The position numbers were made by a program, and so were the translations under genes. This document shows, piece after piece, positions 33,740 to 44,530 of a stretch of 53,706 bases of DNA (positions are counted from its first letter, which is position 1; each line of letters opens with the position of its first letter). The notes under the pieces were generated by a model. That model was not told the DNA's origin. It did not search any database and was given only the letters and a program-made list of their open reading frames with translations. The stretch covers positions 1 to 53,706 of the forward strand of contig JANSLP010000233.1 in assembly GCA_029298735.1 (NCBI GenBank), given 5' to 3'. The stretch is from Ophiostoma sp. CBS 140.51 (lineage: Eukaryota; Ascomycota; Sordariomycetes; Ophiostomatales; Ophiostomataceae).

Positions 33740-36139
33740 CTACGTCTTAAAAGTGAGCAGGCTGGGGTGGTTGCATGCCTGGCGCAGACGAAGAAGTAGG
33801 ACGAGCGCGTTGGCGTAGCTCATGGACTTGCCCTGCATCATCTTCTCAAGGCTCTTGTCCGCACGCTCCTCCAAACGGTCGTAGAACTCGCGTTCCGACG
33901 GTGAGAACTGGGCCGAGACACTGACCACGTTGCGCTCTGTGATCTTGAAGCTGGGCGTGGTAGACACCTTGGCAGGTGTCGATGTGCCGCTTCCACCAGG
34001 TGTCAGTGCCTGTGTGCCGTCCTTAATAGCCTTCTCCTCGGCAGCCGCGGCGGCAGCTGCTGCCTTCATGGCCTTCTTGCCACCGGGCACCAGGGCACCT
34101 TCCTCCTTGAGAATGTCCTTGGTGCGCCGCTTCATGAAGCACCGCAACAAACTGTGCAGCCGACGGATAGCGAGGTAACCTCTACCGTTCTTGAGAGGCG
34201 CGTCGATGTGGGCACGCCATTCGGCGAGGTTATCGTAGGGCGTGATGCGGAGGAAGTTGACAAGACTCTGCAGCTCGTCGAGGTTGTTCTGCATGGGTGT
34301 GCCCGTCAAGCACCAGCGAAACTCGGCTGGCATGGCACAGCAGGCTTTTGTCATCTTGGCGTTGCGGTTCTTGATGCTGTGTGCTTCGTCGAGAATGATG
34401 CGGTACCACTGGAGACCGAAGCAGCCACTCCGGAGGGTATTGTTGCTGTGACTGTGCTCGGAGACGAGGATCTGGTATGTTGTGATTACGACGTCAAATT
34501 GGGCGAGGTCTGATGGGCGGACGGTTCTCTGGGGCCCGTGGTGAACACAGACTTTCAGTGGCGGGTCGCGAGACACTTTTTCCTTGATCTCAGCCTCCCA
34601 TTGCCGGATCAAAGCCAGTGGTGCAACGACAAGTGTACCACCAGTAATGTTCTCGTAGTGCTTTTTCCAGCCCGGCATGTCCTTTGTCGGCTTGGGATTG
34701 GTCAGGATCAGGGAGATGGACTGCAGCGTCTTGCCGAGACCCATGTCGTCGGCCAAGATGCCACCCTTGGGCACACGACCACGCTTGACAGGACCAAGTT
34801 CACGGCCGCGCATCCACTTGACACCCTCCACTTGGTGGGGCAGCAGCTTGACCTTGATGCCCTCGACCGTACCGTCGTCGTACTTTTCGGTTTCTTGCTT
34901 GTCCTTCTTCTTGGCCGGCTCCTTGTCTGCCGTTGCTGTTGCGTCCTTGGCGGCATCTTTGGTTGGGTCAGCCGTGGCCGGTGCTTCTTCCTCATCGTCT
35001 TCGTCGTCCTCCATGCCGCCCTCAAGCAAAGCCTTCAGGTCTTCCGTGGCCTTGTTGGGATCTGTGTAGAAATCGACATCGGCATGCATCGACGAGGGTA
35101 TGCTCTGCTTGATGATAGTCTTGTTGGTCGTGGTGTTGCTGTAGAACGAGCTGACGGGGTAGGCCGTGCCACCCTTCTCTTGTGTCGAGCCGACGGAGCT
35201 GAAGACGGGTCGCGGTGCTGCCTTGCGGTCGGGCTGTTTCGGTGCAAGCGGCCCAGTAAGCCGCTGCGGCCGGTGGTGCTCGGGACGCTTCTGGTTGGCA
35301 TTGAAGAGGGCATTCTGTCGGCGCTGGACCAACGCAGCCGCAGCAGCAGCTGAAGAGGACATGGCCGGCTTGTGGTGTTGTTGCGAAGAAGAGGCCGAGG
35401 ATGATGTCGGTGTTGACATTTGTGTGGGCCGCCCAAACACGGGTTGTCTTGTCATGGGGGCCGCTGACGAGCCAATGCCACCACTTCCCTTGGATGATGT
35501 AAACGCTGGCGCAACAGGGCTGTTCGTGATGTCGATAACATCATTGGGCGCCGGGATGGGCCGCAACGGTGACGACATGAGATCACCACCAAGATCGCCA
35601 CCGAGCTCTTGGGATGGATAGTCCTGTGAGCCATAACCTTGCGAGCTCATGGCCTGCGAGCTGACAATCATCAGATCGTCATCAGAGAAGGAGGCGCTGC
35701 GAGAGCGAGACATATTGAAAGAGGATGGTAGAGAAGAAATCAGAGGAGGGGCGGCGGCCGTAGACGGGATGAGGTCGCAGAAGCTCTGGGCGAGCTCGGT
35801 CCTGCTTTTGGAGGGAGAGGGAGGGAGAGTCCTTTGAGAAGAGGGCTTGAGAGGAGATGCAGGTCTGCTGAGCTGCTTCTTGTTGTTTTGGTGATCGTGG
35901 AAAGAGAGGGCGTCGGGGGCAGCGAGCGTATCTTTGGGCTGGAAACCGAAACCAGCGTCGGGCTTGGTCCTGATTTATAGACAAAAGAAAAGAGTCAGAA
36001 AGGAAGCTCTCGATATAGACCAGAAGAGGAATTGAGTGCGAGGGTCGTCTCAATGTTGAAGCAAAACAAAAGAAAACAAAAGGCTAAAAAAAGCGACAGA
36101 GCAAAACAGAGACACAGTGCACAGCAAAACTCACCGCAT
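33740..36139 (-). CDS. SNF2-family ATPase lacking its C-terminal helicase half
   Basis: The gene starts with a 5-nt coding exon (36139-36135, ATGCG), a 165-nt intron (GTGAGT donor, CTGAC branch, AAATCAG acceptor) and then one long exon, giving 744 aa. The upstream exon extends a frame beginning MRTKPDAGFGFQPKDTL. The N-terminal 340 residues are disordered, with Ser/Gln/Ala runs. The SNF2_N domain shows ILADDMGLGKTLQS (about 410), DEAHSIKN (about 528) and LTGTPMQNN (about 555), closest to the Rad5/Rad16/Uls1 group. An Ala-rich insert (KKAMKAAAAAAAAEE) follows. The frame ends at CNHPSLLTFKT-stop (about 737-744), just where such proteins continue into a linker, RING finger and HELICc domain. None of that is found downstream before COX4. 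A stable short isoform, a recent truncation or an assembly error are all possible. Confidence 0.85.
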
Positions 36140-36877
36140 TGAGCTGTAGCCGTTATAGCTAACAACAGTGGAAAGTGATGCCTGAGATCGATGGTGTGTA
36201 GGACTGTCGCGGTAGGTCTCGTCGTGTGCTGGTTGAGTGGTCGAGAGAGGGTTGGTGGGATGTATGGATGCCTTGTCTCAAAATTGCAAAAATGTCGTGT
36301 AAAGTGGTTTCCTCTGAAAGGCAAGGGACAAAACGCTTGTTTGGCGTTTGCGCCTTCCCGCTATGGCGACCAACAGTATGGTGGTTGACAAGCGGCGGTT
36401 GCGTCATGAATTGTGATTGGCTGGCGCTATTGGCATAAACAGGTCGCTGCTGAGCAACGCCACCTGTGATAAGATAAGGTACACTGTGCGGTGACTACAA
36501 AGTACCTGCTACCTGACCCGTCTTTGTTTACTTCACGCAAGGCTCCGCATAGTGAAAGTAGTAAAACCGACACATAGAAAGTCTAACTGCCGTACAAAAT
36601 CCTCGAAGCCACTTCAGGGCGCCCAGCCAACACGACAGCGCAATTTCCAACAAAATCCTCCGGAGGCTGCCGTCTGCACCATGCCGCGCCCCCCTTCATC
36701 CCCCTCTTCCTCTGGGCGTTAGTAGCGCCGGATATGGTATTATGTACTTTCCCGCGTTGCACGTCTCTTGTCTCCGGATGCCGTGCTGCGTGTAAGTACC
36801 TTTCTATCGCGACCTCAGATCCATGCAGCCCATATCTCGTGACGATGCAATTCGTGCAGCCCAACGCGTTCTCCCTC
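36140..36877. other. Promoter of the SNF2 gene and 3' flank of the Yrb30-like gene
   Basis: Both flanking genes run leftward. The 138-codon frame at 36583-36996 on the minus strand overlaps the end of the Yrb30-like gene in another frame and is judged a shadow. No gene or RNA is recognised. Confidence 0.55.
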
Positions 36878-38933
36878 CTACAACATCCCCTTTCGCTGTC
36901 CCTTGGGTGTTTCTTGCTTTGTCGGCGTGTCTGTGAACGGATCAAATCCCATCCTCTGCTTGGCCGCGCGCTTTGCCTGCCACCTTGCCTCGCCACGCAG
37001 GCCAGTTGCCGACGTCTCTTCGAGAAAGAAGGTCAGGATGTGGTCGGGGATTGCGAGATGCGATGTTTGCTGGAACTGTTGTAAACTTGTGAGGCGAACC
37101 AACATCTCGAGGAGAGACAATGATGAAGTGACGGATCCATACGGCGACTGGGCGACGCGTGGAGGCAGGCTGTGGGAAGTAGGGACATCATTACTCTCGT
37201 CAAGTTTCGCGCCTCGTGCCTTCTGTCTCTGACTGGCTAGGCTGGGACTCGCGATAGACAAGTTGCGCACGCGTCCTGCCAGATGTGTATCGAGAGATTT
37301 GCGTTGCTTGCGCATGGGTTTAGGAAGAATCATGTCGTCATAATCACTGCTGCCACCGTCGCTGTCGTCTTCGTCGTCTCCACTGCTGCTATCGCTTTCA
37401 CTCTCATACCGTTCTGTGTCGTCCTCCGCAAAGACCTCTAGAGCAAGCCATTCTGGGTCCAGGTGACTCGGAAATATCCAACGTCCATGGGTTTGATCGG
37501 TGATGATAGTGGATCCTCCAATGGTAGCATCACGCTCCATGCTCTCTCCTCGTAGTTGACGGTCGACGTCGCTTTGCTCTTCCTCATCCTCTGACAGTTC
37601 ACATGTCTCCTCCTCTTCGTCGTCTTCTTCTGGCTCCATGTGTTCCATTGTTTTTGTTGGCGAAGTGGCCGACGGGTCCCGCTTGAGTAGCAAGACCGAC
37701 GAGTTCTCAAAATCGTTTTGATTTCCAATATTCAGGATGCGTCCCGAGTCGGTATAAAATAGCTTCGAGATCTGGTACATGGGAATGGCCTCTTTCACAC
37801 CGGCGTTAGATATGCCGTCAAAAGCGGAGTTGCATGTCTGGTCTTCGTCATGTGTCCGCCCATCATCAAGATCTTCAATGATCTCCAGGAAGTAGGAGAA
37901 CTCATCTTCCTCTTCTTGAAGAGGAGCGGTTTTGAGGACTACACTGTCAGTGTTGGGTGCGCTCTTCATGGTGTCACCTGGCGATGGAATAAAGCCTTGG
38001 CTGTGGTAGAATTCCCAGCCTGGCGGTGTTCGACAGATTCGAATACGCGCCTTGTGCAGAACTTCCTGCCAGATTGGCTTCCGTTCACCGGGGCCGATGC
38101 CGTAAGGTGTCTTGTTATTTTCGAAACCTCCGTCCTTGTGTGCTTGGCTGGGAGCTTTCCCAACAATCGAGTGCCCGAGAAAGAGCATGTATAGAGACAG
38201 AGTGAACGATGGCCCTATCTGGACAGGGCGGCACGGGTCACCAGAAAACTGTGTATCTCCAACCACGAGACACATGCTGGCCTGTAAAAGTCGAGATGGC
38301 GAAATGCTGGGAGGGAGCGCGGTCGAGAGGCTCTCGCCAGATGCCGTAATGGCAAGCTGTAAGAGGGGAATGTCGCTGTCTATGCGGGCCAGGAGTCTCT
38401 TGATGTCGCGGATAATCTCGAAAAGCTCGACTTCTCGTTCTTCTGTCGTTTGAGCAGGCCCATCGCCGAGCTCTTGTGCCTCTTCTTCTGTCGCTGCGGC
38501 TTTCTCTAAGCGCTTGCCTAGGGTTACGATATCTCGATGCAGTGTCTTGGCCAGTGCTGCTGCGTTGCCCAAGAAGACATTTCCACGGCTAGACCTAGAA
38601 GAGTGAAAAGTTAGAATAAATGTCAAATGTTCCTTGAAATGGATGAGAGGTATTTTCGGACACATACTTGAATTCAATGAGGTCCAGAGCTGGAGAAACG
38701 ATCTATAGCCTGTTAGAATGCGGCAACTCGTAATTTCGAAGAGACAGTCTCACCCTGATCTTGCTGTTGAGCACTTTCTGGAGCGATTCAAGCTCTAAAT
38801 GTTGTCGTTTGTTGTCGATAGTCTTCAGCAAACGAGAACATTGATTCATGGCGAAAGTCGATGTGAGAGAGATGCCGCATCGCATCGCATAGTTGACGGC
38901 CTGGATGCCGAGTCGGCCAAGAAGTTCGTCCAT
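36878..38933 (-). CDS. Yrb30-like RanGTP-binding protein
   Basis: Three exons (38933-38754, 38702-38668, 38594-36878) with 51- and 73-nt introns give 643 aa. The middle exon is only 35 nt and encodes IVSPALDLIEFK across its junctions. The joined N-terminus (MDELLGRLGIQAVNYAM, then CSRLLKTIDN, then SRGNVFLGNAAALAKTLHR) matches the fungal Ran-binding family typified by yeast Yrb30, which binds RanGTP and modulates its GTPase cycle in nucleocytoplasmic transport. A second conserved part includes PIWQEVLHKARIRICRTPPGWEFYHSQGF. Two acidic low-complexity segments (around EEDDEEEETCELSEDEEEQ and SDSSSGDDEDDSDGGSSDY) follow, and the C-terminus is basic. It diverges from the Sup35 gene. Symbol withheld because orthology was judged only from motifs. 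Confidence 0.8.
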
Positions 38934-39963
38934 TGTACCGTGTTTGTCTCCGTGCCATGCTGGACAAGGGTTGTATGGAAAAGCAGGAGAAGAAAGACTT
39001 GAAAGGAAAGGTCGATAAGGACCAAAATGACAAAAATCAAGAACATTCAATTGCGTATTGTCTTTTCTCCCAAATAGGAAAGAACGACCCCCATCGTCAC
39101 TTCCATGCGGGTTATTCGAATCGCTGCTCGCATGTTAGTGAAATGGGCAGGTACGTAGGTACCTGCACCGTGCGACGATTGTCAGCCTGACGGACCCAGT
39201 TCAGGCTGTTGCCCCTCCTCAGAGTGCTACGGCAGCCTGACGGAGCTGCCCCACTGCTGTGCCATTAGGAGCTACCAGCACCACATATGACGTACTTTGG
39301 TAGCGCACTGTGCACTGAAAGGTCCTGTTGCCTCACGTGATGAAAATTCTGCCCGCACTTTTACCAGGCTCCTTCCCAGTCTGTCCATGTTTCGAGCTAG
39401 CGCCGCTGCGGGAAAGAGCCATGGCGGGGCAAAAAAGCCCAGCTGCCAGCGAAAAAGGCGAAAAGAGGGAACGAAGAAAGAGAAAAAAATATATTAAAAA
39501 AAACTAAGCAATGGGAGAACGGTAAATGGGGCCAGAGGCCAAAACGTTGCCATTGTCTCCCTTTCTCCTCTTTGAATCCCAGAAACGGCCAACACGACCC
39601 CTTTCTCAACCACATCTGTTGTTCTTGATCGTTTTCGACGCGACCGTTGAACATTTTCTCAGAAGCGTCTTTGTTGCCTTCCAACCCCTCGCCAGTGCCA
39701 ACATCCCAGCGCTGAGTCACCGGGCAGCAACGACTTTCTTTCGATTTTTTGAATTTCCCCTTAACTTTCAGGCTTGAAGTCTTTTGATTTCGTACCTTGT
39801 TGCATCTTCGCCTTCGACGACTCGATTGAGACCCGACAACCCTTGCTGCGCCACTGCGGTATCTCATTATATAGACCAGCCAGCCTGTCTGTATTTTGAC
39901 TTTCTCTCCAACATCATCAATACAAACACAACAAACCCCTCTTTTCCGACTCTCATATCAACA
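38934..39963. promoter_or_regulatory. Divergent promoter between the Yrb30-like and eRF3 genes
   Basis: The 1-kb interval contains a perfect 20-bp interrupted palindrome GCAGGTACGTAGGTACCTGC (39147-39166) and a direct repeat CAGCCTGACGGA at 39183-39194 and 39233-39244, exactly 50 bp apart. From about 39.55 kb the plus strand is CT-rich, the likely leader of the eRF3 gene. No coding sequence is recognised. Confidence 0.55.
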
Positions 39964-42367
39964 ATGTCGCACCTCAACTCGTGGGAAGACGACCCGTCCG
40001 CCCAGGACGACAACCTGGCGCGCCAGACTCAGCAGCAGATGAACCTGGGTGGAGGTGGTCGTGGCGGCGGCGGCGGCCGTGGTGGCCGTGGCGGTTTCCA
40101 GCCCGGCGTGGCTAGCTTCCAGCCCGGCGCTCAGTCCTTCAACCCCGGCCAGCCGTACGGCAACAACTTTGTGCCCCAGTACCAGCAGCAGCAGCAGTAC
40201 TACGGTCAGGGCTACGGTGGCTACCAGCAGTACGGCGCCCAGGGCCAGGGCCAGGGCCAGCAGCAGAGCTACGACCAATACCAGAACCAGGGCTACGGCA
40301 ACGTCTATGGCAACCAGGGTTACAACAACCAGCAGCAGCAAGGATACGGTATGTACCCCGAGGATGAGAAGGGAGTCAACAGTGGTGATGAGTGACACAC
40401 TAACAACACCTCAACAGGCCAGTACCAGCGCGGCGGCTACCAGCAGGGCCGCGGCGGCGCCCAGTTCAACAACAGCAACAACCGCGGCACCCCGACTATC
40501 GCAAAGAGACCAGATGCTTCTGCCCCTGCGGCCGCACCGGCCACACCGGCTGCTGGTGCTCCCGCAGCAGCAGCACCCGTTGTCTCTCTGCCCAAGGCTT
40601 CTGAGCCCATTAGCAACAAGGTCCTGAGCATTGGTGGTGATGCCAAGCCCAAGGTCGCTAAGGTCTTGAGCATTGGCGTCCCGGCTGCCCCTAAGGAGGA
40701 GACTCCTAAGAAGGAGGACGTGGCGGCCGCCGCTGTTGCTGGCACTGCTGCTGGCACCGGCGCCGCGGCTGCGGAGGCTGGCGCCAAGACGACGGCCGCC
40801 AAGGCCATTGAGAAGACTGGTGCGTCCACACAGGCCTCGGCCAGCGGCACCACCTCGCCGACGCCGTCCTCTGGTCGCTCGAGCCCGTCACGGGCGGCCG
40901 CACCCAGCGGCCCCAAGCGTGACGTCGATGCTGTCGAGAAGGAGCAGACTGCCGACGTCGACGAGGACACCCTCAAGGAGGTTTACGGCAAGGAGCACGT
41001 CAACATCATCTTCATTGGCCACGTCGATGCCGGCAAGTCGACGCTCGGTGGCTCGATTCTGTACGCCACCGGCATGGTCGACCAGCGCACAATGGACAAG
41101 TACAAGCGCGAGGCGAAGGAGATGGGCCGTGAGACCTGGTACCTGTCCTGGGCCCTGGATCTGACCAGCGAGGAGCGGTCCAAGGGTAAGACGGTCGAGG
41201 TCGGCCGTGGTTTCTTTGAGACGGAGAAGCGCCGCTACAGTATCCTGGACGCCCCCGGCCACAAGACGTACGTGCCCAACATGATTGGCGGTGCCTCGCA
41301 GGCCGATGTCGGTATTCTGGTTATCTCGGCGCGCAAGGGCGAGTACGAGACCGGTTTCGAAAAGGGCGGCCAGACGCGCGAGCACGCCATGCTGGCCAAG
41401 ACGCAGGGTGTCAACAAGCTGATTGTTGTCATCAACAAGATGGACGACCCCACCGTCGAGTGGTCGCACGAGCGCTACAAGGAGTGCACGACCAAACTGT
41501 CGCAGTTCCTGAAGGGCACGGGCTACAACCTGAAGACGGACGTCTTCTTCATGCCCATTGCCGCCCAGCAGACGACCAACATCAAGGACCGCATCCCCGC
41601 CGGTGTTGCGCCCTGGTACGACGGCCCCTCGCTGCTCGAGTACCTTGATGACATGAAGACGCTCGAGCGCAAGGTCAACGCGCCCTTCATGATGGCGATT
41701 AGCGCCAAGTACCGCGACATGGGTACCGTGATTGAGGGCAAGATCGAGGCCGGTGTGGTTAAGAAGGGCATGACCCTGACCATGATGCCCAATAAGAACC
41801 AGGTCGATATCACTGCTGTGTATGGCGAGACGGAGGACGAGATGACCATTGCCCAGTGCGGTGACCAGGTGCGCCTGCGGTTGCGCGGCATTGAGGAGGA
41901 AGACATTCTGCCCGGTTTCGTGCTGTGCTCGCCCAAGCGTCTGGTGCACAACGTCAAGACGTTCGAGGCCCAGGTGCGCATCCTGGAGCTCAAGTCGATT
42001 CTGACGGCCGGCTACAACTGTGTCCTGCACGTGCACTCGGCCATCGAGGAGGTGACGTTCTCGGCGCTGCTGCACAAGCTGCAAAAGGGTACCGGCCGCA
42101 AGAGCAAGCTGCCACCGTCGCACGCGCTGCGGGGTGACAGCATCATTGCCCGCCTGACGGTGACAGGCGGTGCTGGCTCCGTGTGCGTGGAGCGCTTCGA
42201 GGACTACCCGCAGTTGGGTCGTTTCACGCTCCGTGACCAGGTACGTACCCCTATATTTTTATTTGTTTTTATCATACGCCACAGAACATAGCTAACATCA
42301 CCACCAGGGTCAAACCATTGCCATTGGCAAGATCATCAAGCTGATCACGGACGAGGAGGCGGCTTAA
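39964..42367 (+). CDS. sup35: Translation release factor eRF3 (Sup35) GTPase with prion-like N-terminus
   Basis: Together with eRF1 this factor ends translation in the cytosol. Three exons (39964-40348, 40418-42240, 42308-42367) give 755 aa; introns are 69 nt (GTATGT, CACTAAC) and 67 nt (GTACGT, GCTAAC). Residues 30-150 are Gly/Gln/Tyr/Asn-rich (for example YQQQQQYYGQGYGGYQQYG), comparable to the yeast Sup35 prion domain. The middle part is Ala/Lys/Pro-rich and carries KVLSIG twice. The GTPase core begins near EVYGKEHVNIIF and shows G1 GHVDAGKST, G3 DAPGHKTY and G4 NKMD. The EF-Tu-like C-terminal domains end with GQTIAIGKIIKLITDEE. Intron 1 lies inside the prion-like part; reading through it stops after 143 aa. 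ATG at 39964 is in CAACA-ATG context. Confidence 0.97.
40349..40417 (+). promoter_or_regulatory. Sup35 intron 1, retention would give a prion-domain-only product
   Basis: The 69-nt intron has canonical ends (GTATGT, CACTAAC, CAACAG). Unspliced, the frame continues through it as MYPEDEKGVNSGDE and stops at 40393-40395. The product would be only the first 129 residues plus an acidic tail. Whether retention occurs is unknown. Confidence 0.5.
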
Positions 42368-42683
42368 ATGCACACCGACGGTTGGAAAATATCCCGGAGC
42401 AGCATTGTATCAGAAGGGATGGAATGTCAGATGCTCTACACATTTAAAAGGAGGCTGTTCAAAAAACAGGCTGCATCGTGGAGGAGAAAAATAACGGCAG
42501 CAACGAACAAAAATGAAGTCGACCAAAAGTCGGCAATTTTGTTTTGATTTTTTATATTTTTTGATTAATCGAATAGACAATTTCATCAACATACCCAAAC
42601 TAACGTCGCGCAAAATTCAATTAAACCTGCGTAGTGTCACAATCTGTAGTATCACAATATGCAAAGACAAGCCTGGGCCACTT
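42368..42683. other. Short convergent 3' region of eRF3 and DUF1295 genes
   Basis: About 316 bp lie between facing stop codons. AT-rich sequence around 42530-42570 is suited to polyadenylation in both directions. Nothing else is seen. Confidence 0.6.
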
Positions 42684-43788
42684 TTAAAAGAACTTTGGGA
42701 AGAACTTGGGCGTCTCCTTCTTCCACTTTTGGTAGTCGGCCCGCTTACCATACTCCTTGTCGTACTTGGGCTCGCTCAGAGGCACGCCGCTCAACTTGAG
42801 CAGCACAAATGCCGTGAAAGCTGGGCTGACGGCCGCAATGGAGACGGCCGTTGCCGTGCTGATGCCACCGAGGGCCAGACGGATCGGTTCGCGAGTAAGT
42901 ACGCCGGCTGCAGCCACAGCAATGCCTGTCCACAGTGTCGTCTCGCCAAAGTAGTGAGGGTAACGGCTGTACCGTTAGTACTACACACATATTAAATCTG
43001 CTGAAGCACAGTACTTACCTCAACGAGAATAGCCCGCGAGATATAAAAGGCTCGTCGTGCTGCTTGGCGTGCTTAGCCGCTGACCAGGCAGACTTTTGGT
43101 AGTCGGCGACGGATTCAAAAACGAGACCAAAAGCGTAGAGGCCGAAGCCAAGAATGTCGGTCCAGAGGACGCCGGCGGGAAGGACGGAGGTGGACGGCGC
43201 ATCGCCAGACTTGGCCGTGGCGATGACAGGAGCGCCGACGGCATTGACGGCCGTGACGGGTGACTGGCAGAGGACGATCCAGAGAGCTTGAGCGGTCCAA
43301 GCGAAGAGCAATTTAGCGGGCTTTGTGCGCATAGCATCGAAGCGGGAGTCTTTGCCTTCACGCAGGATGCGGCGGAAGAGGTAGGTGCCGACTGTAATGT
43401 TAGCGAGCGGAGCGAGGACAGAAAAAAGAAAACGAGCGAAGCGAGGACATCGGAACTTACGACGGGCAGCCCAGAGGACAGCAGCTCCAGTGAGGGCGAC
43501 TTGACGCCAATTCGGCGGTTCAAGAGTAAGGGCAGCACCGTTGCTGGCGGTCGCGAGCTGGTCTTCGGCGCGCCACCGCGGGAGATACAGACTCAAAATG
43601 GCGACAGCGATGTTGGTGAGTGCACCGGTCAAATCATAGTAGCGTTCCGAGGGCGGGTTGATGAGAAATGTGGACGGAAGGCCGACGGCATATTGCACAG
43701 CGAGGGAGGCGAGAGCGCAAGGGACAGCATTGCTCCAGAAGGGGCTGCTATTGTAGTTGGTGAGCCCGAGAAGGGCGGCGGAGGCCAT
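42684..43788 (-). CDS. DUF1295 / steroid-oxidoreductase-like multi-pass membrane protein
   Basis: Three exons (43788-43461, 43391-43019, 42966-42684) give 327 aa, joined by 67- and 52-nt introns with GTAAGT donors and CTAAC branch sites. The second splice restores the family signature SLSRYPHYFGETTLW, and the first restores WAARLGTYLFRRILREGKDSRFD; both are typical of DUF1295 proteins, which resemble 3-oxo-5-alpha-steroid 4-dehydrogenases. Hydrophobic segments are spread through the whole length, suggesting several membrane spans, probably in the ER. The C-terminus (KYDKEYGKRADYQKWKKETP) is basic and cytosolic-looking. The substrate is unknown. The gene converges on eRF3 and starts at ATG in ATC-ATGG context. 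Confidence 0.88.
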
Positions 43789-44530
43789 GATGGGTGGTGT
43801 TGTTGCGTAGATTCAAGAATTACGGTGATGAAGAGTGAAGTAAGAAATTGAGGCAAAGAAGACGTCGAATGAGGAGATTCGGGAAGTGGCTGGCGACTTC
43901 CCTTCTTTTTTTGGGTTTGAGGGGTTACGTTTCATGCACGGGCATGGTATGGGGATGGCAGGTGCGATTGAACTGCAGCATGTGCACCCATAAAGGAAGG
44001 CGAGGGCAGACGACGAGGGGAGAAAATGACGAGACAAGGAAAGAGGTGTCGAGAGGTTTTCATCAAAGAAAGGGATGATAGGAAGGCGCGATCAGTGTGT
44101 CTGTTGGAATACGTCATCGGCGATGCTAGAAGTTGTAGGCTTAATTCACCATCGCGAGAACCGCACCACGATCGATTTCGTGAAGAAAATGAACAAAACG
44201 GGTTGGATTGTCTGCCATTTAGCTGCAAACTGTCTAATGACTATCTGGACTCTATAGTCCTTTCCCTAGAGGAGCCCCAAGGAATGCGACAACTGATTGT
44301 GTCCTGAATTAAAAGACGATACAATGAAAAATGAAAAAGCTACAAACAAGCTTTTGAAAGAGTGATTAAAATACAGTTCGCCAAGAGGGTAATAGAAGAT
44401 GGCAAAAATGCCCAAAAAAAGTAGTATGAAAGAAATGCCATGAATGAGACAGGGTATTTGTCCACCGAAAAGCTTACAAGCGAACCCCTGACTCGGCATA
44501 CAGATTGGCGCACTCGTTGTCGCCAGATCC
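43789..44530. other. Promoter of the DUF1295 gene and 3' flank of the Tco89-like gene
   Basis: Both flanking genes are leftward. Small frames on the plus strand (43848-44307) have no family motifs. I recognise no additional gene. Confidence 0.5.

Noticed and set aside
36583..36996. 138-codon minus-strand frame at the end of the Yrb30-like gene
   Set aside because: Overlaps the certain C-terminal exon in another frame; a shadow.
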